DNA of 48,582 bases from Acaryochloris sp. IP29b_bin.176 (GTDB taxonomy: Bacteria; Cyanobacteriota; Cyanobacteriia; Thermosynechococcales; Thermosynechococcaceae). Positions within the stretch are counted from its first letter, which is position 1; every line of letters begins with the position of its first letter. The DNA lies in NCBI GenBank assembly GCA_028285315.1, contig JANQPU010000156.1, forward strand, positions 1 through 48,582. The letters run 5' to 3'. Below, piece by piece: positions 12,199-20,907 of this stretch. The notes under the pieces are model-generated. The model saw nothing but the letters and a program-made list of their open reading frames with translations, ran no database searches and was not told the origin of the DNA. Made by a program: the position numbers and the translations under genes.

Positions 12199-12690
12199 CT
12201 AAGGCGTGGCCCATTGAGTCATGGGGGCAGCAAGTTGTTGCCGTTGCTGGTAAGCCGCCACCTCTTTCTGGCACATGCCTAAGCTGTTATGTTCGCTGCT
12301 ACCAACTGATGGAATGCGATGCATTGTGGTGAGGGGAACTTCGACTTCAATCACATTTTCATGGGGCATGCCCAGGGACAGTACCTCTAAGCGCTGATTC
12401 TTGACCGTTCCGGTAAAGCAGCTGAACTCTGATTGAGGGTAGTAAAACGCACCCGTTACAGTCTGGCCCTGTTTTCTAAACACCACATAGCCTTGACCAA
12501 TTTGATTGGCCTTGGTGGTCTCACCATACAGATAGGTGCCATCAGCCAGGGGTGTAGAATTGCTGGAGGCAGCGATATTGGTGGGTTCTGCAACAGCGAT
12601 GCTAGTGCTTCCTAAGACCAGGGCACTACTGAGCGCTAGTGCAGCTTTGACGGAACCCGAGAGGATTGGAGCTTGGGAAAATCTTTTCAT
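12199..12690 (-). CDS. secreted protein of unknown function
   Basis: The 163-residue product has a clear signal peptide: basic start MKRFSQ, hydrophobic core AALALSSALVLGS, and likely cleavage after SIAVA before EPTN. The mature part (about 129 residues) contains the pattern LADGTYLYGET...GQGYVVFRKQGQTVTGAFYYPQ, suggesting a small beta-rich domain, and two Cys that could form a disulfide in the periplasm. I know similar cyanobacterial proteins only as conserved hypotheticals. A CRP-like palindrome centred about 107 bases upstream of the start (12790-12805) may control it. Confidence 0.6.
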   Translation of the reverse strand: MKRFSQAPILSGSVKAALALSSALVLGSTSIAVAEPTNIAASSNSTPLADGTYLYGETTKANQIGQGYVVFRKQGQTVTGAFYYPQSEFSCFTGTVKNQRLEVLSLGMPHENVIEVEVPLTTMHRIPSVGSSEHNSLGMCQKEVAAYQQRQQLAAPMTQWATP

Positions 12691-13402
12691 CGTTTACAGT
12701 CTCACTACCACTTGCTTCATCTTCAGTGAAAAACTTGAGAAAATCCGTGATCTGGCTATTCCTAGATGGTGTTCTGAATCAATCATCTATGTGATTAGAA
12801 TCACTCACCCAACCTAATCAACAGCTATTGCATTAGGGGTAAAAAGTGGTCTTGACTCAGCAACATCATCAAAGCAGCCTTTGAAGACTTGAGGTCTCCG
12901 TAAAATTGCGTACTCTTAACTGTTACAGGTGCGTCATTCCCCCAGCAATGGTGGATATACTGAGCCTACTGAGCCCAGATGAGTAGGGCCTGGGAGGAGC
13001 ACATACATTGGATGAAAAGTCCGTAAATCTACGGTTGCCCGATCATCAAACATCACTGGGAAAACTAAGCTCTGTCGTTGCCACCCAGGCTGGGTTAAAA
13101 AGATTGAATTTGCCCTAGTGCGGCTCACTGACAAGGCGATGAAATGCTCTTACAGTAAAGAAAATTAACCGTAGCGGACATCATTGATTGAGATCACACT
13201 TGTTAAGTGTTCATGATCATTACAAGTCCTGATGTACGTTACAGCACAGAGATGGGCAAAAGAAGAATATAACTTTGTGAGTTAGATTCCTCGTGAGTTT
13301 AACGCTAGGTCAGGTGATATCGACAAGAGTAAGTCCACTGTAGTTTCGCTTACGTCAGTTTCATTCTCTATCGCTCTATCTTTTGCCAGGAGGGTAACCC
13401 CC
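12691..13402. other. large divergent intergenic region
   Basis: There are 712 bases between the divergent genes at 12690 and 13403. Apart from the CRP-like dyad at 12790-12805 I see a weaker half-matching site (ATTGATTGAGATCACA, 13183-13198) and a small ACACTT-GTT-AAGTGT stem nearby. A 66-codon minus-strand ORF (12934-13134) has no ribosome-binding site or recognisable product, and I do not call it. Confidence 0.45.
12790..12805. promoter_or_regulatory. CRP/SYCRP1-like operator
   Basis: TGTGATTAGAATCACT matches the cyclic-AMP receptor consensus TGTGA-N6-TCACA in 9 of 10 positions and holds a perfect GTGATT-AG-AATCAC dyad. It is centred about 107 bases upstream of the secreted-protein start at 12690. 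Cyanobacterial SYCRP1 uses this type of site. Binding is inferred from sequence only. Confidence 0.4.
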
Positions 13403-13954
13403 ATGACTCCAGAAGCCAAGCAAATCCTTGTCCAACTACGAGAAACCTTTTACGCTCAGTTTGCCGCAGCGATGAAATGGGAAGTGTCTGTTACCAAAGA
13501 CAACTCTCTTATTTTTAGCCCTTCACTTGCTGCGATCGCATCTTGGGTAGATGACCAACAGCGCTTTAACTATCTCAGTGTCCAGGCCCATACTTGCCCC
13601 GATCCGCTCTTCCCCCATCGGCCTCTAACGTTACGGATTGCCATTAATCCACCCAGTGGTGTGATCACCAATACCAAGACGGTGAAAAAGAAAACAGGGC
13701 TGAATCTTAATTCATCTTGGAGTTTCAACTTAACGGTGTTGCCCGAAGAAATTGTCGATATGGCGCACTGGGTTGCTAGCTGGATTCATTCCCAAGATAA
13801 CGACAGCGTTGCCATTGCTGCCCCGTATCGATTGAAAGTGGCACCTACTGAAGACGACAGTGACTATCAAGTCTGGACTCAAACCGCTTGGGATTGCTTG
13901 AATCCAGAAGAGCAGCCCGTTGCTCCTATGGATCAGCCCTACCACGCAGCTTGA
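13403..13954 (+). CDS. conserved hypothetical soluble protein
   Basis: The 183-residue product has no signal peptide or membrane segment. A strong ribosome-binding site (AGGAGGG, 13388-13394) precedes the ATG and argues that the gene is real and well translated. The sequence has an N-terminal helix (TPEAKQILVQLRETFYAQFAAAM), a central beta-rich part with basic VKKKTG, and an acidic, Pro-rich tail. The gene ends 190 bases before the best start of the CPBP protease and may be co-transcribed with it. I do not recognise the family. Confidence 0.65.
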   Translation: MTPEAKQILVQLRETFYAQFAAAMKWEVSVTKDNSLIFSPSLAAIASWVDDQQRFNYLSVQAHTCPDPLFPHRPLTLRIAINPPSGVITNTKTVKKKTGLNLNSSWSFNLTVLPEEIVDMAHWVASWIHSQDNDSVAIAAPYRLKVAPTEDDSDYQVWTQTAWDCLNPEEQPVAPMDQPYHAA

Positions 13955-14144
13955 TTACACCTGAACTCCATTGCAATCCATCGGTAAAGTGCCGATAGAG
14001 TCGGCTATTCATCCGATTGAGGCCATCGCCAAGCCCTCAAGGTATGGCTACTTCCACAACTACTTGCACAATTCCAGAGCCAGCCATGGCAAAGTCAACT
14101 CACCGCGCTACAGTGGTGACGACTCTGCTTGTCAAACAGCGCTT

Positions 14145-14882
14145 GTGAAACCGTCAGATCCTTTTCCTGTGAACCCTTGGAACGCCTGGGAAACGGTGGG
14201 ACTAACGATCCTGATTTTGGTGGTCTTCTTTAGTATCAGTAGTGCGATCTCACTCTTCTTCGTCATCTTGCGGTTGGTGCAAGACCCCAGCCTTACCCCT
14301 CAAGCAGTAATGGAGGCCATTGAAACAGATGGCCTAGTGTTATCCATTGCAACCCTCATTGCGGGTATCTGTGCGAGTGGCCTGATTTACGCGCTGTTAA
14401 AGGTGCGCCCCGCCTTAACCGTTAAACACTATCTTGCCTTACGGCAACCGCGATGGACGGCTTGGATTATCTGGAATGGGCTGCTACTTGCCCTGATTCT
14501 GCTGTCAGACTCCGTTCTGCGATTCTTTGAGCATCAAGAAACCTTCACCACCAAACTCTATCAAACAGCTCAAATTCCCATGCTTCTCTACATTGCCATT
14601 GTGGGAATTGCGCCATTGTTTGAGGAATTGCTCTTTCGGGGGTTCTTATTTCAGGGACTCCAGTCTTCCCGACTGGGGTCTGGCGGAGCAGTACTGATCA
14701 CGGCTGTAGGATGGTCCATCTTGCATGTTCAATATAGTGCCCTAGTCATTAGCCAAATCGTTTGTTTTGGCCTTCTGTTTGGGGTGGCCCGCTGGAAAAC
14801 CCATTCTCTGCTCATTCCCCTATCCATGCATTGTCTCAACAATTTTTTGTCTCTGTTGATCACAAGTTTGCAGCTTCCTTAA
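14145..14882 (+). CDS. CPBP-family intramembrane metalloprotease (CAAX protease-like)
   Basis: CPBP/Abi proteins are polytopic membrane proteases related to eukaryotic Rce1. The glutamate motif EELLFRGFLF lies around 14620-14650. It is followed by the second-motif His in GWSILHVQY and the third His in MHCLNN at the C-terminus, which together form the expected metal site. Six to seven hydrophobic segments are visible. The reading frame is open back to a TTG at 13971, but that extension is polar and unlike the family. I prefer the GTG at 14145 (VKPSDPFPVNPWNAWE), which puts the first membrane helix near residue 16; no start has a strong ribosome-binding site. Substrate unknown. Confidence 0.82.
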   Translation: MKPSDPFPVNPWNAWETVGLTILILVVFFSISSAISLFFVILRLVQDPSLTPQAVMEAIETDGLVLSIATLIAGICASGLIYALLKVRPALTVKHYLALRQPRWTAWIIWNGLLLALILLSDSVLRFFEHQETFTTKLYQTAQIPMLLYIAIVGIAPLFEELLFRGFLFQGLQSSRLGSGGAVLITAVGWSILHVQYSALVISQIVCFGLLFGVARWKTHSLLIPLSMHCLNNFLSLLITSLQLP

Positions 14883-15038
14883 CTGCACGGCCCCAAAGCA
14901 CCGTAAAACAGGACTGTCACCGCTAGGGTATGACACTCGATTCATCCGAAAGACTACTGCTAAACTAAAGTACGAACGCTTTTAATCACGCGATATCCAT
15001 TTACGTCTGATTCAAGTCTTACAACGGTTGAAGTCATT

Positions 15039-15539
15039 ATGCCTAGCGACAATTTTATAGATAAAGCTTTTTCAGCAATGTCCGATGTCGTCATGAAAGT
15101 CATTCCCACGGATCAAAAGTCCAAAGATGCTTTCAAATACTATCGGTCAGGGATGGCTGCCCAGGTAGATGGCAACTATGCAAAAGCACTGGGCAACTAC
15201 ACCGAAGCACTCGCATTAGAAGAAGATCCCTTTGACAAAAGTTATATCCTCTACAACATGGGCCTGATTTTTGCCAATAACGGTGATCATGAAAAAGCCT
15301 TGGACTATTACCATCAAGCGTTAGAGTTAAACCCCAACCTAGTTCAAGCCCTATATAATACTGGGGTCATACTCCATTACAAAGGCGAGCAGGCGGAAGA
15401 AGCCTCAGAATTAGATGAAGCAGAGCGCTTTTTCGATTTGGCTGCCGATTTTTGGAAACGAGCAATTAAAATTGCCCCAAACAACTACAGTGAAGTGCAA
15501 AATTGGTTGAAGACCACTGGTAGAGTTGGTGTTGGCTAA
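15039..15539 (+). CDS. ycf3: photosystem I assembly protein Ycf3
   Basis: Ycf3 is a TPR chaperone on the stromal/cytosolic face of the thylakoid that helps assemble PsaA/PsaB into photosystem I. The 166-residue product matches the family from [10 protein letters not shown] at the N-terminus to [10 protein letters not shown] at the C-terminus. Three TPR units are readable: around residues 30-65 ([21 protein letters not shown]), 68-101 ([26 protein letters not shown]) and 105-150. The length is slightly below the usual 170 or so because of a shorter N-terminus. It is a single gene, convergent with the EamA permease, with a perfect palindrome between their ends. Confidence 0.95.
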   Translation: MPSDNFIDKAFSAMSDVVMKVIPTDQKSKDAFKYYRSGMAAQVDGNYAKALGNYTEALALEEDPFDKSYILYNMGLIFANNGDHEKALDYYHQALELNPNLVQALYNTGVILHYKGEQAEEASELDEAERFFDLAADFWKRAIKIAPNNYSEVQNWLKTTGRVGVG

Positions 15540-15616
15540 CTGAGCTGCTGTTCACCCGGTCTGTCAAAATCCTAATCTTATCCTGACCTCTCTAGCCGCG
15601 TTCAATTGACGTCCTC

Positions 15617-15642
15617 CCTGAGCCGTAGATCTACGGCTCAGG
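15617..15642. repeat. 26-bp perfect palindrome between convergent genes
   Basis: The sequence starting CCTGAGCCGTAGA at 15617 is followed at once by its exact reverse complement ending at 15642. It sits between the stops of ycf3 (15539) and the EamA gene (15683). In RNA it would form a tight hairpin on either strand, but no U-tract follows in either direction. It is probably a bidirectional 3'-end structure, or alternatively a protein-binding site. Confidence 0.55.
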
Positions 15643-15682
15643 AAGAGCTTGATATAAGTGTTTAGAGTTGAGGCCACTCTCA

Positions 15683-16564
15683 TTAAGTTTGTGCCAATAG
15701 CAATCCCACTCCAATCACCGCAATGGTGGCTCCTAGCCATGCCCGTGAACTGATGCGTTCGCCCAGCAGGGCAGCAATGGGTAACACAAACAGCGGGCTG
15801 GTGGCATTCAAGGTTTGGGAGATCCCCGTTACCGTGTACTTGAGGGATAGCTGCTGTAGCCAAATACCTAAATATGTCCCCGCAAACGATGCTGCAAACA
15901 ATCGCAAGAGTAAATCGGTGGTGTTCACCGCCTGCCACCAAGCTTGTAGTTGATGTCGCAACACACCCCATCCCCCAACCACAACTATCCCAGCCACCAG
16001 TCGTAACAAAGCCCCCCATTGCGGGCTAACTGCCGTATTGTCTAAGGCCGTCCGCGATAGAATCGCCCCAATCGCCTGAGCCAAGGACGCCAACAGCGCA
16101 TAGAGTAACCCAAGCCCTTGACGTTCCGCAGCATGGGTTTCAGCAGCTCGCTCACTAATCACCCACACAATTCCCATAATGGTGACAGCAATCCCCAACC
16201 AAGCGAAAGGGGATAGCTGTTCTCGTAAAAACCATAGTGCCAAACAGGCCGCCATCGGTGGGGCAAGGGTGCCTAACAACAGCGTCCGTCGAGCCCCCAA
16301 GTACCGTAATGCTTCAAGATAAACCGTATCGCCAAACCCAATGCCAATCGCGCCACTCAGTAATAACAACAAGCTACTTCTTCCCGCCAAGGATGGCGCG
16401 GTGAGTCCTTGGAGAATGATGGTCATCCCCAGCAGTACAATCGCAATGACGCCTTTTCCTAAGTTCAAGGCTAGGGCAGGGGCTTGACGGCCCAAGGTCG
16501 CATAAATCGCGGACGCAACCGCCCACAAGAACGCTGCACTGACAGCCGCTATTTCTCCAATCAT
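15683..16564 (-). CDS. EamA/DMT-superfamily permease
   Basis: The 293-residue protein is almost entirely hydrophobic, with about ten transmembrane helices arranged as two EamA repeats (roughly 3-137 and 151-291). Short basic or polar loops separate the helices, and the pattern LLGTLAPPMAACLALWFLRE, characteristic of the family, precedes the middle of the protein. Drug/metabolite transporters of this family export amino acids, nucleobases or other small metabolites, and the substrate cannot be read from sequence. The gene is monocistronic, converging on ycf3 and divergent from the DUF389 gene. Confidence 0.88.
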   Translation of the reverse strand: MIGEIAAVSAAFLWAVASAIYATLGRQAPALALNLGKGVIAIVLLGMTIILQGLTAPSLAGRSSLLLLLSGAIGIGFGDTVYLEALRYLGARRTLLLGTLAPPMAACLALWFLREQLSPFAWLGIAVTIMGIVWVISERAAETHAAERQGLGLLYALLASLAQAIGAILSRTALDNTAVSPQWGALLRLVAGIVVVGGWGVLRHQLQAWWQAVNTTDLLLRLFAASFAGTYLGIWLQQLSLKYTVTGISQTLNATSPLFVLPIAALLGERISSRAWLGATIAVIGVGLLLAQT

Positions 16565-16768
16565 GGTGTCAGTTCCGTTCGATTGCTGAGTAAAGAAATT
16601 GTCATTTTGTCAGGGAATCACTCATGGCTGATGTAGGGGGCAAGAATGTGCAACCTAGCTATCTTTGATCTCTCAACTGGGAAGACTGTCAAATATGATG
16701 CGCCTGCATTTCCAAAATAGATCCGCAAGAGCTTAGGCTTAACAGTGGTATATCGTGGGGAGTGATTC

Positions 16769-18538
16769 GTGGCAATACACCTTCGTAATTGGCTGGCCGA
16801 TCATCTGGAGATCAGTCCTCGCCGGAAAGCAGAAATCTATCGGAGTCTCCTCGATTCAGTTAGTTTAGGGGATATTAGCTACTGGCTACAGGTCTTTTTC
16901 TCTGCGGGCATTGCGACGTTAGGGTTGGTCTTAAATAGTCCGGCGGTCATTATTGGCGCTATGCTCATCTCGCCCCTAATGGGGGGTATCCTGGCCAATG
17001 GCTTGGCCTTTGCCGTCGGTGATCTGGTCTTAGGAACACGGGCTATCGTCAACTTGGCTGTCAGTTGTATCGCTGCCATTGCCTTTGCGGTCTTAATTAT
17101 TGCCCCGATCCCTTTCAAAGAACTGACACCTGAAATTGCGGCCCGAACCCAGCCCAATGCCTTAGATTTATTCATTGCATTGTTCTCGGGTGCCTTAGGG
17201 TCGATTGCTACGGCGAAGGAGCCAAAGGGGGTTGTCACCTCCATTCCGGGGGTTGCGATCGCAGTCGCGCTCATGCCACCACTCTGTGTGGTCGGTTACG
17301 GCATTGGGATCCGTCTCAGCCCTGATGTGGTTGGCATCGGCGGGTTTCAAGTCGCCCGTGGAGGTGCGCTATTGTTTTTGACCAATCTGGCGGCCATTAC
17401 CTTAATGTCCATGTTGGTTTTTCTCGCTCTGAATATCGGCATGCCAGAAGTCAAATCCCAGGCCATCGAATGGCATGAGCAGGATCCAGAAAGCCAATGG
17501 GTCCAAAAGGTATTAACGCGGCTACCCGTCACCAATCAGCTCCAAAAAATTGGCAGCTTACCCAGCCGATTAGTGGTAATGCTACTCCCCATTCTGCTCT
17601 TACTCATTCCCCTCAATCAGTCCTTTTTACGATTACAGGCAGAGCTGGCTCAGAAACAGGAAGACAATAAACTCCGCCGTTTGGCCACTACGCTATGGCA
17701 ACGTAATTTTGCCAATACATCCACTGGAGAACCCCGATCCTACATTAGCCAGTTGAATACTGCCGTCATCGAAGACAAACTGACCGTACAGTTGACGGTT
17801 TTCACCAGCGATCCTTATACCCTTGACGATCGGCAGCAGTTTAGAGAAATCCTTGCTCGCCAATTAAATTGCCCAACAGATGCTCTAGAGATTCAGTTGA
17901 TTGAGATTTTAACGGCGTCTAATGAGCTGCTAGCTCGACTCTCCGATGATCCGGTGGTGCTAGAGCCATTAACCCCAGAAATGCCACCACTCAGCGTGTC
18001 CCAGGCTCAGGTCAATTTGCTACAAACCGTAGATACTGCCCTCGGCACCATGGTGCTACCGACTCCTGCCCAACCCCTACGCCATGAAGTCAGCACCAGT
18101 GCCATTACCCCTCTCACCCTCAAAATTTTCTACCTAAGCGATCGCGATATTGATCGCGATGCTCAAACCTTGCTGCGTGAAGATCTACGTAATCGCCTCA
18201 ATTCACCGATGACCCAAGTGGTGTTGGAACGAGTACCGACTTTTCCAACACCACTCACCTTCGAATTCGATCTTTCGACGCTTTCCCCTGAAAATCAACG
18301 AATCTTAAATCAAGTGGGCACCATTCTGCAACAGCAGCCCAATTTGTCTGTGGATATTGTGGCCCGGGCAGAGATCTTAGAAAATCCCGTCATCAACAGC
18401 AACCGTATCAAGGCTGTCCAAACGGCATTGACGAAAACTTGGCAAATCGATGAGCGTCGAATCAACAGCAGAACGGGACCAGTCTTGAGGCAGGGAGAAC
18501 GTCCTACTGTTTTGCTCAAACTTAACCTACGACCATAG
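16769..18538 (+). CDS. DUF389 membrane protein with OmpA-like C-terminal region
   Basis: The 589-residue protein opens with the DUF389 membrane domain (about residues 30-290): SYWLQVFFSAGIATLGLVLNSP, then GAMLISPLMGGI, a series of helices, and ALMPPLCVVGYG. A last helix near 267-285 is followed by a soluble region of about 300 residues. The final 90 residues (FEFDLSTLSPENQRILNQ... SNRIKAVQTALTK) resemble OmpA/MotB peptidoglycan-binding domains, though the fit is loose. The GTG start has GGGGAGTG just upstream. Function of DUF389 proteins is not established. It stands alone, divergent from EamA. Confidence 0.82.
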   Translation: MAIHLRNWLADHLEISPRRKAEIYRSLLDSVSLGDISYWLQVFFSAGIATLGLVLNSPAVIIGAMLISPLMGGILANGLAFAVGDLVLGTRAIVNLAVSCIAAIAFAVLIIAPIPFKELTPEIAARTQPNALDLFIALFSGALGSIATAKEPKGVVTSIPGVAIAVALMPPLCVVGYGIGIRLSPDVVGIGGFQVARGGALLFLTNLAAITLMSMLVFLALNIGMPEVKSQAIEWHEQDPESQWVQKVLTRLPVTNQLQKIGSLPSRLVVMLLPILLLLIPLNQSFLRLQAELAQKQEDNKLRRLATTLWQRNFANTSTGEPRSYISQLNTAVIEDKLTVQLTVFTSDPYTLDDRQQFREILARQLNCPTDALEIQLIEILTASNELLARLSDDPVVLEPLTPEMPPLSVSQAQVNLLQTVDTALGTMVLPTPAQPLRHEVSTSAITPLTLKIFYLSDRDIDRDAQTLLREDLRNRLNSPMTQVVLERVPTFPTPLTFEFDLSTLSPENQRILNQVGTILQQQPNLSVDIVARAEILENPVINSNRIKAVQTALTKTWQIDERRINSRTGPVLRQGERPTVLLKLNLRP

Positions 18539-18927
18539 ACTGAGCCACGGTCTGTACATAACACCTGCAAAACCTGCTGTCAACTTTTTCATATCTTTAT
18601 AAAAGGGGAATGAATTCGGCCTAAAGCCCTAATTATTAGCTATAAAAGCCTATATAGCCAGAAAAATGTTGATTTATTGATGCAGTTGTCTTAAATTGAG
18701 TTATATCTCGTCATGACTCATATTTTACTCGTTTGTTGAAATTAATAGGCTTCATTTGGGAAAAATAACACGAGAGATGCGTGATCAAGATCACAGTTAT
18801 AGACGGTTGTTGTCACTGTTGGCAGAGTGTAGAGCTGGCATTCTGAGCAGCAAGTCTGTGTATCGGCTCCGCAGAGATTGTCATCGTTGGGTGTCGATCC
18901 TAAATCACATCGTAGGGGGAAAGAATC
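18539..18927. other. AT-rich intergenic region with CRP-like site
   Basis: There are 389 bases after the DUF389 gene. The first two thirds are AT-rich with no coding signal. The CRP-like dyad at 18780-18795 is the main element. A 68-codon TTG-started ORF (18756-18962) runs through that dyad, is Arg/Cys-rich and overlaps the better-supported small gene at 18928, so I do not call it. Confidence 0.45.
18780..18795. promoter_or_regulatory. CRP/SYCRP1-like operator
   Basis: CGTGATCAAGATCACA matches TGTGA-N6-TCACA in 9 of 10 positions and contains the perfect dyad GTGATC-AA-GATCAC, close to the optimal CRP site. It is about 140 bases upstream of the small gene at 18928 and about 400 upstream of the secreted protein at 19186. 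Regulator and target are inferred. Confidence 0.45.
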
Positions 18928-19113
18928 TTGTCTGTTGTTCTAGCAGAGCGATTTGTGCATAATCCAGATTGGTCCAAAATTCAGCCGCACGATTGCGATC
19001 GCGCCCAAGAATTGGTGGCTTTAATCAAACCTCACATTCATCGGGATCGAACAACCCTCGCTGATGACTACTACGGTTGGATTTATGAGTTAACTAAGCT
19101 ATTAAGTGCTTAG
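18928..19113 (+). CDS. small conserved-looking protein, unknown function
   Basis: This is a 61-residue soluble product starting MSVVLAERFVHNPDW and ending DDYYGWIYELTKLLSA. The start is TTG, but AGGGGGA (18914-18920) sits 7 bases upstream, a good ribosome-binding site that decides the call. The composition is balanced and protein-like (His/Asp-rich centre, amphipathic C-terminal helix). It lies downstream of the CRP-like site and 72 bases before the next gene, so it may share that promoter. No family recognised; it could still be a chance ORF. Confidence 0.45.
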   Translation: MSVVLAERFVHNPDWSKIQPHDCDRAQELVALIKPHIHRDRTTLADDYYGWIYELTKLLSA

Positions 19114-19185
19114 CTTTTAGCTAGCCTCTAACCCTGCGTGTCGTTCCTTTCAGGTCATATGCAAGTCACGTTAGAGTGAGATGAC

Positions 19186-20748
19186 ATGTCAGTTAACCTT
19201 CGCCAACCGTCTAGGTCTTCAGCCCTAATAGCGATTGGCATTGCCCTTACCCTGCTCTTACCCGTAGAACGAGCGCGGGCCGATAGCCCTCTGACCTCCA
19301 CCAATCTCGCTGATGCTTACCGAGAAATGCCTGAAGTACAGCTTGCTCAACGCACCAAAGTCGCTGAGGGCAAGGTATTATCGTTTCTCTTGAGCGATGC
19401 ACCAACGGATCAAAAAGCAGCGGTGATTAATGCCTTGGGCTGGAACGTTCAAGGTCAACGGAATGGCTATCGATTTTTGACTGGTTTAGCCGCAGCCCAG
19501 GGGCTCACGGTCCAAGAGATTCAATTACATCATTTACGTGCCGTAGACCGCTTTGTCTTGGGGTATTTGCTGGCAATGGATGATTATTTTCAACTATCGC
19601 CCTTGTCAAACACAGCATCCGAAGACCTATGGCAAGCACACCCTCTGCAGTTAATCAGTCAGGCTGCCTATGCATTACCAAATGATTTTACGGTTCAGTT
19701 TGTACGGGCGGTTGTCCAAGGGCAAGGCGAATTTTCAAAGTCTTGGTGCTCGATTTACCTAGGGCTACAACAAGTTCTTAACCAATTCCCAGTGGAGAAA
19801 CGGAATTTGCGATCGCAGGCCGTAGCCCAAGCCATGCAGTATCTCCAGAACTATAAGTCTTACTGTCAACAGCCCGCTCTCCCGAATGAGCAACAGTCCA
19901 CGAACCCCGAACTCAACCAAATCTACAAAATTGCTGAGTTTCAGGATCAAATAGTGACGGCAACTCAAGGGGGGATTGTCTTTTGGGATCCTCAAACACA
20001 GACTGCCACTGCAACCCGGCAAGAAAGACTCTGTACTTCCCTAGCCGTCTGGTCAAACTCCCTATGGGTGGGATGTCAACACCGGCTATTACGCTTTAAT
20101 GGCAACACCTGGAAACTGTATCGCTACGACCCTCAAACCGTCGAAGAGGGCTTTCAGTTGGTCAAAGGTCCACAAGGGGAGTTATTAGCCCGCCACCGGA
20201 GCCAACTCTGGCAATTTGATGCTAACCGCGATCGCTTTGTCACTGCAAATCCTCAGTTCGGATCGGGGCAGGGCTACGATCTCATCTATCGCCAGAATGG
20301 AGAACAATGGCGCATTGATTTTCTCAAGGCGATTTGGCGCAATCAACAACAGTTCTCCCTCAAGTCTAAAGCCTATCCTGGTGAGGATCCTCGGTCTTTT
20401 TATGAAGATGCCGAGGGGCAGTTGTGGGTGGTGGACTTTAAGCAGGGCTTTTTTCGCTTCGATGATACGACCCAAACCTTCCAGCCCGTGGTAGATATTA
20501 GCGGTAAGGGATCTGCGATCGCGGTCGATCAAAACCGCACCTATTTTTTGCACTACACATCAGGATTGTCCATTCGTGAGCAGGGCAGCTCCAAACCCAG
20601 ATTCATTAACCTATCGGAGTTGCGCTATATGCGCCATCTTCTCATTGACTCCAAAGGCGATATTTGGGTAGCAGGATGGAATCAGCTCATTCGGCTACGT
20701 CAGCAAGGAAATAACTGGCTTAAAGACGTTTATCGTCTATCTAGCTAG
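19186..20748 (+). CDS. secreted protein with C-terminal beta-propeller-like repeats
   Basis: The 520-residue protein has a signal peptide (hydrophobic ALIAIGIALTLLLPV, likely cleavage after RARA before DSPL). Residues about 60-225 are alpha-helical with no recognised domain. From about 250 on, the chain shows repeated short segments of the 'two-component regulator propeller' kind: GGIVFWDPQTQTAT, NSLWVGCQHRLLRFNGNTWKLY, EGQLWVVDFKQGFFRFDDTTQTF, KGDIWVAGWNQLIRLRQ. This suggests a partial or complete beta-propeller in the periplasm, but no kinase or regulator domain is attached. The last codons form one arm of a long inverted repeat that spans the stop codon. Confidence 0.7.
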   Translation: MSVNLRQPSRSSALIAIGIALTLLLPVERARADSPLTSTNLADAYREMPEVQLAQRTKVAEGKVLSFLLSDAPTDQKAAVINALGWNVQGQRNGYRFLTGLAAAQGLTVQEIQLHHLRAVDRFVLGYLLAMDDYFQLSPLSNTASEDLWQAHPLQLISQAAYALPNDFTVQFVRAVVQGQGEFSKSWCSIYLGLQQVLNQFPVEKRNLRSQAVAQAMQYLQNYKSYCQQPALPNEQQSTNPELNQIYKIAEFQDQIVTATQGGIVFWDPQTQTATATRQERLCTSLAVWSNSLWVGCQHRLLRFNGNTWKLYRYDPQTVEEGFQLVKGPQGELLARHRSQLWQFDANRDRFVTANPQFGSGQGYDLIYRQNGEQWRIDFLKAIWRNQQQFSLKSKAYPGEDPRSFYEDAEGQLWVVDFKQGFFRFDDTTQTFQPVVDISGKGSAIAVDQNRTYFLHYTSGLSIREQGSSKPRFINLSELRYMRHLLIDSKGDIWVAGWNQLIRLRQQGNNWLKDVYRLSS

Positions 20749-20778
20749 GTCTTTGTCTCTCTTTAAGCCAGTTATTTC
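20708..20778. repeat. 19-bp perfect inverted repeat spanning the stop codon
   Basis: GAAATAACTGGCTTAAAGA (20708-20726, inside the coding sequence) is repeated as its exact reverse complement at 20760-20778, 33 bases apart, with the stop codon in the loop. In mRNA this would form a strong 3' stem. No clean U-tract follows, so it may protect the 3' end or help stop transcription. Confidence 0.6.
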
Positions 20779-20818
20779 TTACTTATTGAGACTTGAGCTT
20801 TCCAGGCTTCATTTTTTT

Positions 20819-20832
20819 GTATCTACCAATAC
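20819..20832. promoter_or_regulatory. NtcA-like binding site upstream of guanidine operon
   Basis: GTATCTACCAATAC fits GTA-N8-TAC, and the flanking bases give the fuller TGTA-N8-TACA form. NtcA is the global nitrogen regulator of cyanobacteria. It lies about 90 bases before the riboswitch. Candidate -10 elements downstream (TATAGAT at 20864, TAATCT at 20874) are further away than the usual 22 bases, so class and activity are uncertain. Confidence 0.45.
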
Positions 20833-20907
20833 AACAGGGAAGATATGAGCTTGATATCTCTGGTATAGATACCTAATCTATATACTAGTAATAATTCTTT
20901 AAAAACA

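Noticed and set aside
12934-13134. 66-codon minus-strand ORF in the large intergenic region
   Set aside because: There is no ribosome-binding site, no recognisable domain and a Pro/Arg-rich composition.
15617-15642. Calling the palindrome a standard rho-independent terminator
   Set aside because: There is no loop and no U-tract on either strand, so it is reported as a repeat with uncertain role.
18756-18962. 68-codon TTG-started ORF
   Set aside because: It overlaps the CRP-like dyad and a better-supported small gene, has no good ribosome-binding site and is Arg/Cys-rich like chance translation.
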